Of a stretch of 64,000 bases of DNA, positions 1 to 12,518 are shown piece by piece. The DNA is taken from contig JAEVLN010000002.1 of assembly GCA_018350325.1 (NCBI GenBank), positions 1,680,162-1,744,161 on the forward strand. The letters run 5' to 3'. Positions within the stretch are counted from its first letter, which is position 1, and each line of letters begins with the position of its first letter. This DNA comes from Globodera rostochiensis (Eukaryota > Nematoda > Chromadorea > Rhabditida > Heteroderidae). The notes beneath the pieces were generated by a model. That model was not told where the DNA came from, did not search any database, and saw nothing but the letters and a program-made list of their open reading frames with translations. The position numbers and the translations under genes are program-made.

Positions 1-672
1 GAATAAGAAATGTAATAAATTCCATATATATCCCGTAGACCGCGAAAACTGATAAAATCATTAAGAATAAAACACAAACTAAAAAATTGAATTAAAATCA
101 GTTAAAAATAAAATGCTAAAATAACAAAAAAAGAAATAATTATTAAAAAAGCTATTAACACAGTAAAAGAAACTGTGATTAAAAATCAAAAAAATTGGAT
201 TTAATCGCAAATTTCAACGCATTAATCAAATCAAGCTGTCAAACTTTACGATCAATATAACTTGAATGTGGTTTTGTTTACTTGACAAATTAAGGCATGG
301 CGCGCAAGCTGGACAGGTGGTATTAAAATTTAAATGATTGTTATGTGGCGATATTACATAGAAAATAGCCGTAGAAAATACAATATATAACAATGAGTTA
401 ATATACGAAGAATTAATATGACTATAAACAACCAAAGGAAGCAAGAATTGCGCATCCGTAAGACGTTGTCGATTTTTTCGCTGCTACCAATGCCGTTTAT
501 TTAAGGCTGGCAAATCAAGTTTTTTTATAATGTGATCATTACATAAATATTAAAGCAAAATATAAATAAAAGTTTAACTTAAAAGGATTTATTTTAATAT
601 ATTTTACAACGACAAAAGAATAAATGAAAATTGCCGTGGTCTAAAAAAAATCGTTAATTTATCCACTATTAG
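1..672. other. AT-rich stretch with two small GC islets
   Basis: Mostly A/T tracts. GC-richer patches lie near 290-320 and 450-510. On the minus strand one frame is open from 483 down to 229 (about 85 codons, no ATG) and includes a cysteine cluster CPACAPC; the patch at 281-307 is bounded on the minus strand by CCAG and GTAAAC. No homology recognised; an open frame this long is expected a few times by chance here. Confidence 0.4.
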
Positions 673-708
673 GTGCTCATCGTCCTATGGAGCAATACCG
701 AAACTCAG
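673..708 (+). CDS. candidate 36-nt exon
   Basis: A GC-rich islet is flanked by ACTATTAG on the left and GTTCAC on the right, so it would be a 36-nt exon (a multiple of three). It is open in more than one frame; one frame reads CSSSYGAIPKL. No family recognised. GC-rich islets lack stops by composition, so the call rests mainly on the flanking AG and GT. Confidence 0.25.
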
Positions 709-3700
709 GTTCACCATAATATTTAAATTTATTTCTTAAATCACTAAAAATGCTTAAATATATAATGCTAATATTAAAAGACATATTAATGCTAAAATTG
801 GAATAAATTTCTCAAACTTGATTACTTACACATTTTAGTTTAATCATTTTTAATATGTTTAATTTTAAGAATCATCGAAAGCATAAATTCGATTCAATGA
901 ACCACCGTGCGCAAATATTCAACAAAATTCATAAATGTTTATTCTTAAAAACAAAAAACTAACATTACGTGCGGTAATAAGATAATAATTAAAAAAATTA
1001 AATTATTTTGAAGCGAGATTTTTCTAATTTACAAATAGCGACAAAGTTTTTGTTAAATCCACATAGAATTATTTTTTGAAATAATTAGCATGTTTCATAA
1101 AATTATTATCTTAGTAAATAAATGGATCAGCTTTTCATGGAAAATTTTGATCAAACAGAAGATTATTGAAACTTGCTAGGCCTTCAACGTCATGACATAT
1201 CTTATAATGGGAAAAAGCATGGTTATCGCTGTGACGAATATGCAGATCTCAAATGTTTTTATAATTTTTGATTGTCTGTAATTCGTGAACTAATAATTAT
1301 TCAACAACAATTTATAAAAGAAAAATTTTAATATTTTTATTTTTTTAAAAGATTAAACTTTTTGCTCTGCCTTTTTATCTTTATTATTTATTTTTTGGAT
1401 TGTCGTTCTCTCATCAACAGTAAACGTCCGGTCGGTTTTAGTGTGGAACTGGAAGTATAATTTATATTTACCTTAAATAACTATAAATAAATTATATCAA
1501 ATTTAAGAAAAACCATATATTTTTGAAAATTGAATCAAAGCTTAACAAGAATGCAATAAACCTAAATGGTTGTGAGAGGTAATAAATTTAATTAATGGCA
1601 GCTATAAACAATAAAAAAATAAAACTAGATTTTTTGTTTTTTAGCAATGAGAAATAAAAATGTTTTGACTTAAATTAAAATAAATTAATCAAGCTTAAAG
1701 AGTAATTTTACACTCTTAAAATTGTTTCATTTAACGATGCCGGAAAAAAAGTTTTACAAATATTAAAAAAATAAAGTATTTTATAATCTAGGTATGTGCA
1801 ATTACGTGAAGCAGTTCAGATTGGCGATTCTAAAATCAAAATCCCAAATAACAAGAATTAACCAAAGCAAATTTAGCCTAGAATAAATATATAATAATTA
1901 TTAATTTATTTATATATTGTACAAAAATAAATGAACTAAACTCAGCGTTATAATAGTTAAACAAAACTACAAATTATTATTATCAAATATTTAAGAAAAT
2001 AGTCTAAAGCTTTCGACACACCCAAAGAAATTTAGAAAACCCGCAAAAATTAGGGATTCATTATACAAAAATATTGGAGCAAATGGTAAACTGTGAAGCA
2101 TCTGCACAAAATGTTTTCAAAAAAAACAAATTGAAAAACAAAAGTTGTCCGTGAATTACTCAATAATATAAAATCTAAATAAGTTGGCAAAATGATTATT
2201 TTTTAAATTTAGAATTGGCTATTCGAATAAATTATAAATATAATTAAATCGAGGATTAGTGATGGACAAAAACAAGGGCGATCATGCAGTTTGTAAAATA
2301 AAATTTTAAACTTCGTATCTTATTTAACACGTACGTAACACAAAAGTTGAGCCCTTTCTTCTGCGTCAGAAATAAAAATTAGTCAAGTGCAACTGAATAT
2401 AAAAAGGCATTACAATAAAATTATTCTGAATTAGCATAAATATATATAACTAATATTAACTCAAATAGTCTTTAAGCCATTAAATTTATATTTGAAAAGT
2501 AAATAAAATTAAAATAGTTTTAGAAAATTGAATTGTAATTTTTGTTAAATTGCAGAAAGATTTAAATGCAATTATTAAATTATTATTAAGGTTACATCTG
2601 ACACAAGGCATACCCATACTAATGTAAAATACAAACCCATACATTTTTTTCATTTGCATACAGACTCGAAAACAGCAAACAAAATGTTATTAGCAATAAT
2701 TATTTAGTTAAATCAAAAAAGTCAATTGTAGTAAAAATAGTCAGCCCTAAGATTTTTTCAACCCAAAAAAAATATTATAACTAAATGAAAAGTCTCGCGC
2801 TAATAAAAAACTTTATTGTTAGAAATCGATGTTATCTAATGCAGCGTACAACCAATCATTGCATTTCACAAAATTGTATGCAGTGCAATGCAATTTATGT
2901 TAAATATAAATCAGAAAAATGTGCTGAAACAAAAACGTTTTATTGCAGCGCTAACTACATTGCACGTCTGCATCATTGTTTTGCCATTTATCAATAATAT
3001 TTATGGCATAAATGCCTAATCTAACTATGGCATAAAGAATAAAATTGCAAACAAAAATAATTTTAGAAGATTTAATATAAAGAAATACTTTTAAAACAAT
3101 TTAAAGATATCATAAACCTATGCAAAAACTATCGCATATTGAGTTGTACCGCCTTTTTCTCTGTTTGAATTTTTGAGTTGCATTTTTGTAACAATTTTGT
3201 TTCCACTTTTGGAGCTGAACCAATTTATTGATTTATATTTTTAATTTTAATTACTTTTTAATAAGACTATGCGTAAACTATTCTAGTTGAAGAAAAAAAA
3301 ATTGAAATAACCTTAGAAAGAAAGAAATTTTTGAAATAAATAAATTTAAATTTTCTTGTAACTTTTTAGAATACAATTCTTTTCATGGGTTTTATTGAAT
3401 TTAAATTATTTATTGAGTTAATATTGCTCTGTTAGGCTTTAGTTTCACTCGCTCCTTTGAGTCCCAAAATCGTATTTTGTTTGATCACCAATCATCCAGT
3501 TTGCTGATGAGCATTCGAAGTGATGAGAAAACTATCTTTCACGACCTGTTCAAAACGTTGTTTTTCTATAACTTTATATATTTTGATTTGATCTTTTCTA
3601 TTGGTATTCCTGTTTAAGTAAATCCTTTAAAGTTGAAGAAATAACCTCGCCGCACCCTACTAGACCGAACATATTATTAAATATTTAATTAAGGATACAA

Positions 3701-3805
3701 ATATCACGATAAATTAAAGATTTATTTCCCATCAATATTTTTTGCTTTAGGACAATGTTTAAAAAGTGAACCACACAATAATATTAAACCCCAGTTCTAG
3801 CGATA
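709..3805. other. AT-rich stretch with scattered GC islets
   Basis: Islets: 1170-1271 (plus, 33 open codons reading NGKKHGYRC and ADLKC, loosely FLYWCH-like); 1397-1457 (both strands open; plus side bounded by CATCAACAG and GTATAA); 2338-2370; 3425-3560. A frame at 2785-2997 (ATG, 70 codons, cysteine-containing) is open on plus but has no recognised homology. The rest is A/T tracts with nothing identifiable. Confidence 0.35.
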
Positions 3806-4450
3806 TAGTTTAATTTTTGCATTTAATTTGGTATCAAGAATTGTTAAATAAATTCAAAGTGTTGATAATTTATATGTAAGTCATTTAAAATTTTATATAT
3901 ATTTAAACGATGAACAAAAAGGTTAAAAAAGTTTCATAATTAACACCCATAAGTATTCTTATACATGTGCTCCAGTCCTGGAAAAATCACACGTCATGTG
4001 GTAACGTGCGCCCTTTTGTAGACAGAGTATTATATATTATATTGTGTTTTTCAAGCGTAATTTTAATAATTACATTTATTAATGTTTTAAATTATGTAAG
4101 TGTTGAGCAGCTCCAAATTGTTATTTAGGGTTTGCATTCTTTTTAAATTTTAACTGTTTTTTTCAGACCAGTGGAATTTTAATTTAAGTTTAATTTTTGC
4201 ATTTAATTTGGTATCAAGAATTGTTAAATAAATTCAAACTGTTGATAATTTATATGTAAGTCATTTATCAGACCAGTGGAATTTTAATTTAAGTTTAATT
4301 TTTGCATTTAATTTGGTATCAAGAATTGTTAAATAAATTCAAAGTGTTGATAATTTATATGTAAGTCATTTAAAATTTAATATATATTTAAACGATGAAC
4401 AAAAAGGTTAAAATAGTTTCATAATTAACACCCATAAGTATTCTTATACA
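3806..4450 (+). repeat. local direct repeat, three copies
   Basis: A unit beginning GTTTAATTTTTGCATTT occurs at 3806-3965 (full), 4188-4267 (truncated after GTAAGTCATTTA) and 4285-4450 (full, ending CTTATACAT). The second and third copies are also both preceded by CAGACCAGTGGAATTTTAAT (near 4166 and 4268), so an approximately 100-bp tandem duplication joins them. Copies differ at only a few positions, suggesting recent local duplication. Confidence 0.85.
3976..4000 (+). CDS. candidate 25-nt micro-exon
   Basis: A GC-rich 25-nt segment lies between GTGCTCCAG and GTAACG. It sits between copies of the local repeat and is not part of the repeated unit. No product can be named; the evidence is only the splice-like flanks and composition. 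Confidence 0.2.
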
Positions 4451-4689
4451 TATAATCGCGTAAAATATTGGTCTTCCTTCTTAATTCTAAAAAGTAAATC
4501 ATTTTATTTTTTTGAAACATAAATGAAATAATGAAACAATTAGGTATGTTGTTATTTTATTTTTGGATTGCTGAACCAGCAGTCTGTATACGCAAGCAGC
4601 CTATTGTGATTTGCTTATTTACAATTGCAATAAATAACTTTTAAAATAGATTTGGTAAATATTATAAAGATTTAATAAATAATTTTAAA

Positions 4690-4880
4690 TTGTCGAGGCC
4701 CCGCGAGAATTTAACGATGTCACCACTGTTCCCCAGGTCCGGCAACAAAAAAATCTTTTTATTTTAGGACTGGTGTTTTATTTAATTATTATGTTGCGGC
4801 AGATTTATTTATACATTTTAATACAACATTATTTATATTTTAATTCTTATTAAAAATCGCTATTTCGTTATTTATCAGAC
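4690..4880 (+). repeat. dispersed repeat family B
   Basis: A GC-rich head (GGCCCCGCGA, then GATGTCACCACTGTT and TCCGGCAACAAA) is followed by a tail TTTTATTTAATTATTATGTTG. The same head and tail recur at 33836-34000; the tail alone recurs at 34840-34960 and, shortened, near 60885-60960. Nature unknown; no terminal repeats seen. Confidence 0.75.
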
Positions 4881-4974
4881 TTTTGATTGTAGCATAAAAC
4901 ATGTCTTTTAATTAATCTACTTTTTTAATATTAAATTGCGGTGACTTGGCGCCATTTTTTTGAAAAATCGTACA

Positions 4975-5310
4975 GGATTATCAATTGTTTCAGCCAACAA
5001 TCATTTTTACATATTTAACAATTTAATTCATTGAAATATGTCGATTTAGTCCGATGATTTTAGTATTTAATCTATTATAATTTAGTCGTAACAAATGTAT
5101 TACTATTAAATTAATTTTATAGGTAGTCTCATGGCACAAAATATGTTTTGAAAATCAAGCATGGTTGACCCACTCACGCTTGTACGCTGTAGCATGGACA
5201 AAGCGGCTGATTTTTAGCATGTGAGCTGATTATTTTGATGTATTTGAAACCAGCAATTTTATTATAGGTTTTCTCAATTGTTTTAAGTTTATTTAGTATT
5301 TTTTATTATT
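4975..5310 (+). repeat. dispersed repeat family C
   Basis: Starts near GATTATCAATTGTTTCAGCC and runs through AGTCTCATGGCACAAAA, GACAAAGCGGCTGATT and GAAACCAGCAATTTT. It aligns with 33405-33830, where an extra AT-rich insert of about 100 bp follows GCGGCTGATT. In the second copy family B follows immediately; here family B precedes, so the blocks have been rearranged. Confidence 0.8.
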
Positions 5311-6259
5311 TATTTATATATTTTTAAGGATTGAGAAACCGTGTCAGTCATTACTGCAGTAAGGCACCGTTGATTTTAAATTCTTTGATGACTTTGCTGA
5401 GTCATGATAAATCCTATAAATTGCCTAGATTTAGCGATAAAAATTGCTCGTTTGATTTTTATACTTTATTGCTTGCATAACCCTGTTATTGGGTAAATCT
5501 CTCATGTGTAATTTATTTTTTTTTATTCACATACTGACTTTAATTATTTATAATTGCATAAATTATTTTTTGGGAATTATTCTTTGTTACAATTTGCAAT
5601 TAGTTAAACTTGCATTTCACAAGGTTCTCGAGGGTTTTTTAAATGAGTAATATTTAATTTTGCTTTAATATCAACAATGTTTTAACCCAAGATAAGATCA
5701 TTTTTATAATGTTTAGCTTCGATTTTATAAATAAAATTTTGCTTTTTAGATATGTTCATAAATCTCATCTTTAATAGGTTTCTGGTGTCCACGATGTCTA
5801 GTTGCTACCATATGCTAATTAAATGATAATATTCTTTAAGATTTTGAATGTAAGTCTTAATGGGTATATTATTTAGAAAAATATATGGTTGTAAATTTGT
5901 CTCATTTAGAAAGTAAATATTTAGTAGTTCATTTTTATGAAATTGTAACTTATATTCGTTGGTTAATATGAAAATTTGATTAACAAGATAATTTTTTGAC
6001 AAATGTTATTGATTTGTTTATATATTAAATATTTTTTTGTTAATTGTTCTATTTTTTTTTGAATGAAATGTATATTTTAACGGTTAGTTATGTTTATTTT
6101 TGAATTAAACAAATAATTTTTTGCTTTTGGCCTGAGTAGCGACCGGGATTGAGCTCAAAATTTAAATTTTTTTATTGAATTGGTAGGTATTGCTGATTTG
6201 TTTTCCTTTTATCTTTCAATAATTGAAAAATATTTAAGTATATTAAATACATGTATCCT
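5311..6259. other. AT-rich stretch, no gene recognised
   Basis: A/T tracts with one minus-strand open frame at 5805-6002 (about 65 codons, begins TTG, no ATG start). No splice-like GC islet and no homology recognised. Confidence 0.4.
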
Positions 6260-6495
6260 TACTCTATTTTAATTAATAATTATTTAATTTTGAGGCTTTT
6301 TCAATTTATAATATTTTTGTGTCAAAACGTTTTTTGCGCATAAAAAGAAGCCAGATTGGATTTTAGTTAAATTGTCTTTGATTTATTTTCAAACCTTTTA
6401 TAAAACATTGTCCCGTAGACGTCCGTTTTTTCTAGTTTTGCCGTTCGGCGTTTCAAAGGATTCGTTTTTATGGTTAATTATGGGGTTGATTTAAA
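6260..6495 (+). repeat. dispersed repeat family D
   Basis: Aligns with 32925-33150: shared blocks include TTTTTTGCGC, AGCCAGATTGG, CCTTTTATAAAACATTG, CTAGTTTTGCCG and ATGGTTAATTATGGG. The GC-rich middle differs between copies more than the AT flanks, so it is not behaving like a conserved exon. Confidence 0.8.
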
Positions 6496-6499
6496 TTGG

Positions 6500-7177
6500 A
6501 TTTTAATTTTATGGCAAATTAAAATTATTAATGCATTACAAGAATATTTTTACTCGTTTTTTGTTGGTTTGGCGTTTGTGTGTTTTATGTTCAGGGTCAC
6601 GTAATGTCACCAAAAATTCTAAATGTTAAGTTACATCGTAAACCAGAAACGAGCTGCTAATTCTCTATGAAACGTAATTTAAAACAAAAACTAACATAAC
6701 GTTAAACAATTTTTGATACTTTTTATTTTTTGAATCAACAAAATACAATCTTTTTTTTCTCATTATAAATATTGACTGTGCTGGGTGCCTCCCAACTATT
6801 TTAGTATTAAGTATTTTTTTAGATTACCAATTGTTATCCACCTCTTGTGCTCGGGCTTCTTCTTTTTTAATAAGCTTTGCACCTCTTCTATATAAGGTCA
6901 ATGTTTTGATTTTACTTTATTTTTTAAGGTTGTGATAATATTTGAAAATGTCTTTTATGCTTAAGTCCGCGGTTGTTTATGATGTACGCATTGGTAAATT
7001 TGTTGGCATTTGTATTTACAATTAATTAAGCTTACATTTTAAGTTTTAAAACATCTAAATCGTACCAATTTTTGCTAAATAATGTTAAATTATTTATGTT
7101 CATTCTGACTTAAATGATGAATTTGAGTAAAAGCACAATGTGTACAAAAATATATATTTATCTTCCACAATAATCAC
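6500..7177. other. AT-rich stretch, no gene recognised
   Basis: Small GC patches at 6590-6660 and 6780-6860; no convincing open frame or splice pair. Nothing else seen. Confidence 0.35.
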
Positions 7178-7264
7178 CTGTCCAAGTGAAAGGCTTTGCC
7201 ACAAATGTTGTAGAGTCCTTTCATCCATCCTGATGCGTCAATTGGTAGAGAAGTATTAAGATTT
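7178..7264 (-). CDS. candidate 87-nt exon
   Basis: On the minus strand the islet starts after AATAACAG and ends at CAG/GTGATT, giving 87 nt (29 codons, phase-symmetric). The open frame contains ASGWMKGLYN and ICGKAFHLD, a mixed hydrophilic sequence with one cysteine. No family recognised. The GC content and the matching acceptor and donor make this one of the better candidates in the first 10 kb. Confidence 0.35.
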
Positions 7265-8654
7265 CTGTTATTTCGGTCATTTGATAGAATTTTATTTTAT
7301 CAATCACTCTGACAGCAAGAATAATCTTCTGTTTAAATGTAAAAGTTTAATCTATAAGTGTCTCGTCCTCAGATTTTTTTATTAATGATGCACGACCCGT
7401 TTCTAAAAACAAGATTGGTATTGTTTTTTTAAATTACTATTTGTATATCAATATCTCGTTGCTCACTTTTCAGATTCATATTCAATCAATATCAATTTAA
7501 TATTTTATTGGGATAACGCATCAACCAACTTTGATTCATTTGCGGAAAGCTTAAATTATTTAAAATAAATGTTTAATTTTTTTGCAAAAAAAGTTGTTGA
7601 TATATTGTAACTATTACGATGATCTTTTATTACAATTTTTTGATTTCTTTAAAAAAGATTCATTTGTAATTTCGGCCACACCAATTATTACAAATTCCTA
7701 TAAATTTTTATAATGATTGTTAAAATAAGCTTATTAAAGCTTCGTAAAAATGATAGAAGTTTATAGATATTAGGACGATTTGAGTTTGGACTTTGCTATT
7801 TATTAGTATTTAAGAACTCGATGTTAAGTTTATTTTAACACCTTTATAGTACTCGGGCCATTTTGAATTTTGTAAAAGTTTCAGATATTGGTGAATTTTT
7901 GAATTAAAACGTTACTTTTTATTAGACTTTTGTCCCAATGTTTAAAAATATATTATTTAAATCATACATTTAATACACAGTTTATCTAATATAATGCAAA
8001 GCTTGTCATTTTTACCAGCTAATTTATTTTGAAGAATTTATTTAATTGTTTTTTGATGACTACAATTAAATTTAGATGAATTTGAAAAATAAATTTATAG
8101 AAACAGCGACAAATAACAAAAGTTTGGCTTTCAAAAAGATGATTCAACTCAATACTGTAATTAAACTGATGGAATAACCAGAAAATTAAATTTGATCAAA
8201 AATTATAATAAAAAGTTTAAACACAAAAATAATTTAACTAAACGACAATTTAATTTGCATCCTGAAATTGATAAATTTCGTCATTTCAAAATTTGCTTAA
8301 ATCATTAGCACGTTTCTTGGCCATCCGGTCCAATTATCCCAATTTTATTTAAAATAAACAGTCTACCGAAAAAGAAACCGGGATATATTAATTTATTCCG
8401 TCCATGGAGACTTAATTTTTAAATGAACTATACAATATTATTCAAATTAAAGCTTATTGTATTAATATCCTTACCAAATAAGCATCGACAAAGTAAGAAA
8501 TACAAATAAATTTTATATACAGACCCAAAACAGTTTGGAATTATTAGGAAATACTTTTGTAGAAAAGGATTAAAATAAATTCCAATCAAAGAATTCAGAA
8601 AATTAAATAATAACAAAATAATAATTATCTATTTAATTAAAATAAAAGTTATAA
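7265..8654. other. AT-rich stretch, no gene recognised
   Basis: A/T tracts. A minus-strand open frame at 8428-8616 lacks an ATG start and is hydrophobic, as expected from AT-rich codons. Nothing else identifiable. Confidence 0.35.
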
Positions 8655-8783
8655 AAAGAGTTGTATGAAGTTGTCCTACGGCTAGCTAAAAGGCTGTTCG
8701 AGGAGATGGGCTTAATAGACGACCAACGTCTGGCCCGGGCGCTGCGCGATTTATTAAAAATATTAAAATTAACATACCTATAG
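8655..8783 (+). CDS. candidate exon, helical 43-codon frame
   Basis: A conspicuous GC island (8670-8750, with GGCCCGGGCGCTGCGCG) is open on plus for 43 codons between stops. It reads as an amphipathic helix with motifs VVLRLAKRLFEEM and DDQRLARALRDLL. No clear donor or acceptor at the ends; a minus-strand frame is also partly open. Unrecognised; could be an exon or a fragment of a captured gene. Confidence 0.35.
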   Translation, partial: KELYEVVLRLAKRLFEEMGLIDDQRLARALRDLLKILKLTYL

Positions 8784-9040
8784 TCAAATTGAATTTAACA
8801 CAAAAATTTTCTAATAGATCATAATTAAATAATTTTTCAATTAACGACACCCTAAAAAAATTATAACTTTCTTTTAAAATTTAGTCAATAAAAGGAAAAA
8901 TAACAAAAAGACAATAAAGATAGATTTAAATATGTTTAATAATACGCTTTGCTGAATCACAAATACGATGGCACTCGGCAATTGTTAATAAACTTTTTAA
9001 TTAATAACATTGTTAATTGTTTATAATTAATAAATGATAA

Positions 9041-9271
9041 AATCTAAACACTTACAACAACGTTAACTTTTATTTCTCTAAAACTACATTTAAAGTTTTT
9101 ACAATACATATTTCTCAAAAACAATTAAAAATTGAGGAAACCGATCTATGCCTCAATAACGATGGCACATCCAACAACAACTACTCACTATTCAAAGTAC
9201 ACACAAAACGATTCAGTGCTACAAGCGTATCTGCGGTTTTGTCATTGCCCAATTTCCATTACAATATTTAA
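9041..9271 (+). CDS. candidate exon, weak ricin-B-lectin resemblance
   Basis: One plus frame is open for 76 codons. The middle (KVFTIHIS then DLCLNN then SLFKVH) resembles the start of the C-terminal ricin-type lectin domain of polypeptide GalNAc-transferases (hydrophobic strand, DxCL, then a strand ending in xH). The match is from memory of the fold pattern and is weak. No ATG; splice sites not obvious. Confidence 0.2.
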   Translation, partial: NLNTYNNVNFYFSKTTFKVFTIHISQKQLKIEETDLCLNNDGTSNNNYSLFKVHTKRFSATSVSAVLSLPNFHYNI

Positions 9272-9353
9272 ATAAATTAATATCGGCGATTGCCAACCCA
9301 AAGATGAACTTGAACATTTAGTGAATATTTTTTTCTTAAAGAATTTTGTTTAG

Positions 9354-9582
9354 AAAAAAGATTGATAATTTTCTATTTATACTTGGATATGCGCGAATGA
9401 TTCTACAACAAGACGAAATTCAACCCTATACAAACCTTTGCACCACTGGGTCCTGGAATGTGATTTGTGCATTTTATGGAGCCTGCATTCCAGAAAACAA
9501 AACTAAGAATAAAAGACATAAATCCGAAAACAATAAACGGCGAAAAAATTGTGAAAACATAACGCTGTCAATAAAAAAATAA
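9354..9582 (+). CDS. candidate cysteine-containing exon
   Basis: Begins after a good acceptor-like TTTTGTTTAG and stays open for 76 codons to a TAA. The middle is richer in GC and reads TNLCTTGSW, VICAFYGACIP, then becomes Lys/Asn-rich. Cysteines suggest a secreted product but there is no signal peptide in this segment. A GTGATT donor is possible inside (near 9460), in which case the tail is intron. Confidence 0.3.
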
Positions 9583-11449
9583 CATAAGGAGTACAGAATT
9601 TTATAAATACATATATAGCTGAACTAAACAATATTGTACAACGTATGTACAAGGGACCATTTTACATCATCTACAAAAAAGGCTTAATAATTTATGCTAA
9701 TAAAATAACGTAAAGATACAATAGAATTCGTACGCCCCAAATTCTTAAGAATTTTATTCACAAAAAGTAAAATGGTAATTAAAAAACCCAAAATAAAATT
9801 TCAACAAAATAACTCGATAATTAATTTAATCATATCAAAAAATCGGATATATTATTAAGAATATAAGCTACATTCATTAGTTACGCAATTACAAATGCTA
9901 AAAAAACAAATGAATACTTATGCAATAAAAAAATCAATTAAAAATAACAAATATTGGGTGAATAAAAATTAGAACAACCGTAAATTATATTTTGAAAAAA
10001 TATAAACAAAATTTTTTTTAATTTAAAAAGGTTATTAATATACAAAATGAATACATAGTTAGTAAAGTAAATTCCTAATTAATTCAATTAAGGCTAACTA
10101 ATATAAATTTAAAATAAAAGTAGTAAGGTTATGAGAAATAAATTAATAAAAAACCAACGTTTATACAAAAAAAAAAATTAGAAAAAAACCTTTCCAACAA
10201 AACAAATAAGAATAAATTTGCAGATAAAAATTGAAATGAATCGAGAAGAAACGAAGGCACTTTTGGCAATAGAAGTTGCGGCAAGGCTGCGGAGGAATTA
10301 ACTAGGCGTCTCAATTATTATATTGTTAAAATGCCGATACGAATATGATTATAAGATTTGCAGCTCTAATACAAAAATTTGCAAAATGACGTAATTTTCA
10401 CTTTTTTATTGCTCGAATCCTAAAATTGAGTATAAACATGAATTTAAATAATAATAAATAATAATTGATTAAGGCAATTGTAAAAACAAATCTATAAATT
10501 ATAACCGTAAATTTCCGTTTCATATTACGTTAAATGGTTTCTTAACCATTTTCTTTAAAAATATGTTAATTCAACATTTGTATCGTTTTTAAAAAGAATG
10601 TTCGCGTTAACGAATAATAAGGAATCAAATCAATGCAGATTTGAATACGTAAAATTAATTTTGACTTTGTTATTTTAAAGTTTTATATTTTTATTTCAAG
10701 TAAGTTTATTCTTAAAAAACATAATATAAAAAGGAAAAGTAAGTAAGGAATTTGAATAAACTTCAAGTCTTTACTTTTTAAATAAGGCACATTTTTTAAT
10801 ATAATGTAACAGGAAAAAAACAAGAAATTTAAAAGAAACATTAATTTGCTAAAATTTAACTGTGTATAATAATAATTAAAAATTTTGTCAGCAATAAAGG
10901 AATAACGCTAAACGAATGATAAAAACCGATTTGTAATTAATAAAAATAAAAATAAAATAAAAATTTAAGGAATATTTAACTTTTATAAATGATTGTGGCT
11001 AAGTCGACAAAGTTGACAAATGCTAGACACAGTTCAGCAGTTGGATATGAAATAAAACCAAAAGTGAAAACCGCAATTTTCCCCTCTCTATCTTATAATA
11101 TGTACTAGTTTTAAACTTCTTTGATTAATAAAATTAAAAAAAAATTAATAGAAGCAAGCCTAAATTAGTTATTCTTCAATATAATAAACATTTTTTTAAA
11201 CCAAATTAAGCAAAAAAAATAATGCTAAATGAATAAAAATAATTTAACTGATTTAAATAATCAACATTTTATTTGATCAATTTCCATAACCCATAGAAGT
11301 ATTATAAACAACTAATTCAAAATTTCTATCTATAATAATAAAAATAAAAAGTGAATAATAAAGTTAACTTTCTGGAAACCAGTTCTTTTAATTTTTAAAT
11401 TATTTGTATTTTTAAATAAATAAAAAAATATTCATAAATAAGGCCTAGA
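9583..11449. other. AT-rich stretch
   Basis: Mostly A/T tracts. It holds one candidate exon (10224-10301) and a small GC patch at 11000-11040. A minus frame at 10129-10314 overlaps the plus candidate and is rejected as its shadow. Confidence 0.4.
10224..10301 (+). CDS. candidate exon
   Basis: Follows AAATTTGCAG, an acceptor-like sequence, and is open for 25 codons to TAA (motifs MNREETKALL and EVAARLRR). Composition is GC-rich only in the second half. Unrecognised; helical and charged. Confidence 0.3.
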   Translation: MKIEMNREETKALLAIEVAARLRRN

Positions 11450-11590
11450 ATGTTAAACCGAAAGCAAAAGGGCGCTGAATGGCAAGAATGCCGTAATACG
11501 GCGTACTGGCGTACAATGAGGAGAAAGTCATCGCAGGATAAAATAATGCACTGTGACGCGAATTTCCAATTAGTAGCTGAATCTATCTAA
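11450..11590 (+). CDS. short ATG ORF, 46 codons
   Basis: Begins with ATG and ends with TAA; the GC-rich part (11470-11580) reads AEWQECRNTAYW, MRRKSSQDK and MHCDANFQL. Unlike the AT-rich chance frames it is hydrophilic, with Trp, Cys and Arg. It may be a first exon or a small gene; no donor is obvious. No family recognised. Confidence 0.35.
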   Translation: MLNRKQKGAEWQECRNTAYWRTMRRKSSQDKIMHCDANFQLVAESI

Positions 11591-11972
11591 ATTAAATGAT
11601 GAAAGAAAGATTTTCTTTTAGAATGAATCGAAAAATGAAAATATTTCTTGAGTTAAAATTAAAAAGTAAAATAAATCATTTAATCGCATCAAAAGCAATG
11701 AATGTTAAATTAATTTTTTTTTTCAAATTCAAGGACGTATTTAAAATTAAAGGCAGTTATTTAAAAGTGTATTAAACACATTTTATGCTAATAAATTGTT
11801 AAATTGCAATGAGCTAATAAAAGGAATTTTTTAAGTTTATTTAAAATGCATATTTGTTTATTAATCATCTAAAAGAAAGCCGAAGTCCTGGTGTAAAAAT
11901 TATATAATAAATAAAATTTATTTCAAAATATGGGAAATTAAAATATAAATTATTAAAGTAATGTTTAAAAAC

Positions 11973-12112
11973 CAGGGGTGGGCACGGCTACGAATTTTCA
12001 TAGCCGTAACCGCCCGTCCTCCAAACCTCATAACCGTTAACCGCCCATAACCCTGACGTTTTAAAATTCCATAACCGTTAACCCGCCCGCGGTTAGCCGC
12101 GGTTACCCGCAT
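11973..12112 (+). mobile_element. possible hAT-type transposon end
   Basis: Starts CAGGGGTGGGCA, the common 5' terminal sequence of hAT elements, and continues with irregular repeats of GGTTAACCG and GCCCGC-like units (ATAACCGTTAACC, GCGGTTAGCCGCGG). No reciprocal TGCCCACCCCTG end was found nearby, so only one end, or a truncated copy, is present. Confidence 0.4.
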
Positions 12113-12230
12113 TATTTAAAAAAAGTGTTCCAGACTTCTAAAAATTGATTTTTCAACGCAAAATTTTTCCGATCGTGTTGTGTCGTCTTTCTAAAACTAA
12201 AACAAAAATTGATATGTAAATGATTAACAA

Positions 12231-12518
12231 ATGATTTTAATTATTTATTGTATACCATTAACAAAAATTATGTTAATTACTACAAGTCTAAACACTCGAT
12301 TTAAAAAAATGAAATTATTTATAGTATTTTTAATCTTGATGATCATTTTTTATTTTGAAGGTTTTTTAAAAAAAAAACCCCTTAATAAAAAATCTTTAGG
12401 TCTTAATTTGATATGCTGCGTATTTTTAATTAACTATGTATTACTTGGGTTATTTAACTATTTTATAGCGTCCTTTGAATTTACTCTGCTTATAGAGAAC
12501 ATATCTTTTAGTATATAA
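12231..12518 (+). CDS. ATG ORF for a small membrane-like protein
   Basis: ATG-initiated, 95 codons, strongly hydrophobic with three or so membrane-length segments (for example IVFLILMIIF and LICCVFLINYVLLG). Codon content is very AT-rich. About one frame this long is expected by chance in 64 kb of such sequence, so this may be noise or one exon of a transmembrane protein. Confidence 0.2.
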   Translation: MILIIYCIPLTKIMLITTSLNTRFKKMKLFIVFLILMIIFYFEGFLKKKPLNKKSLGLNLICCVFLINYVLLGLFNYFIASFEFTLLIENISFSI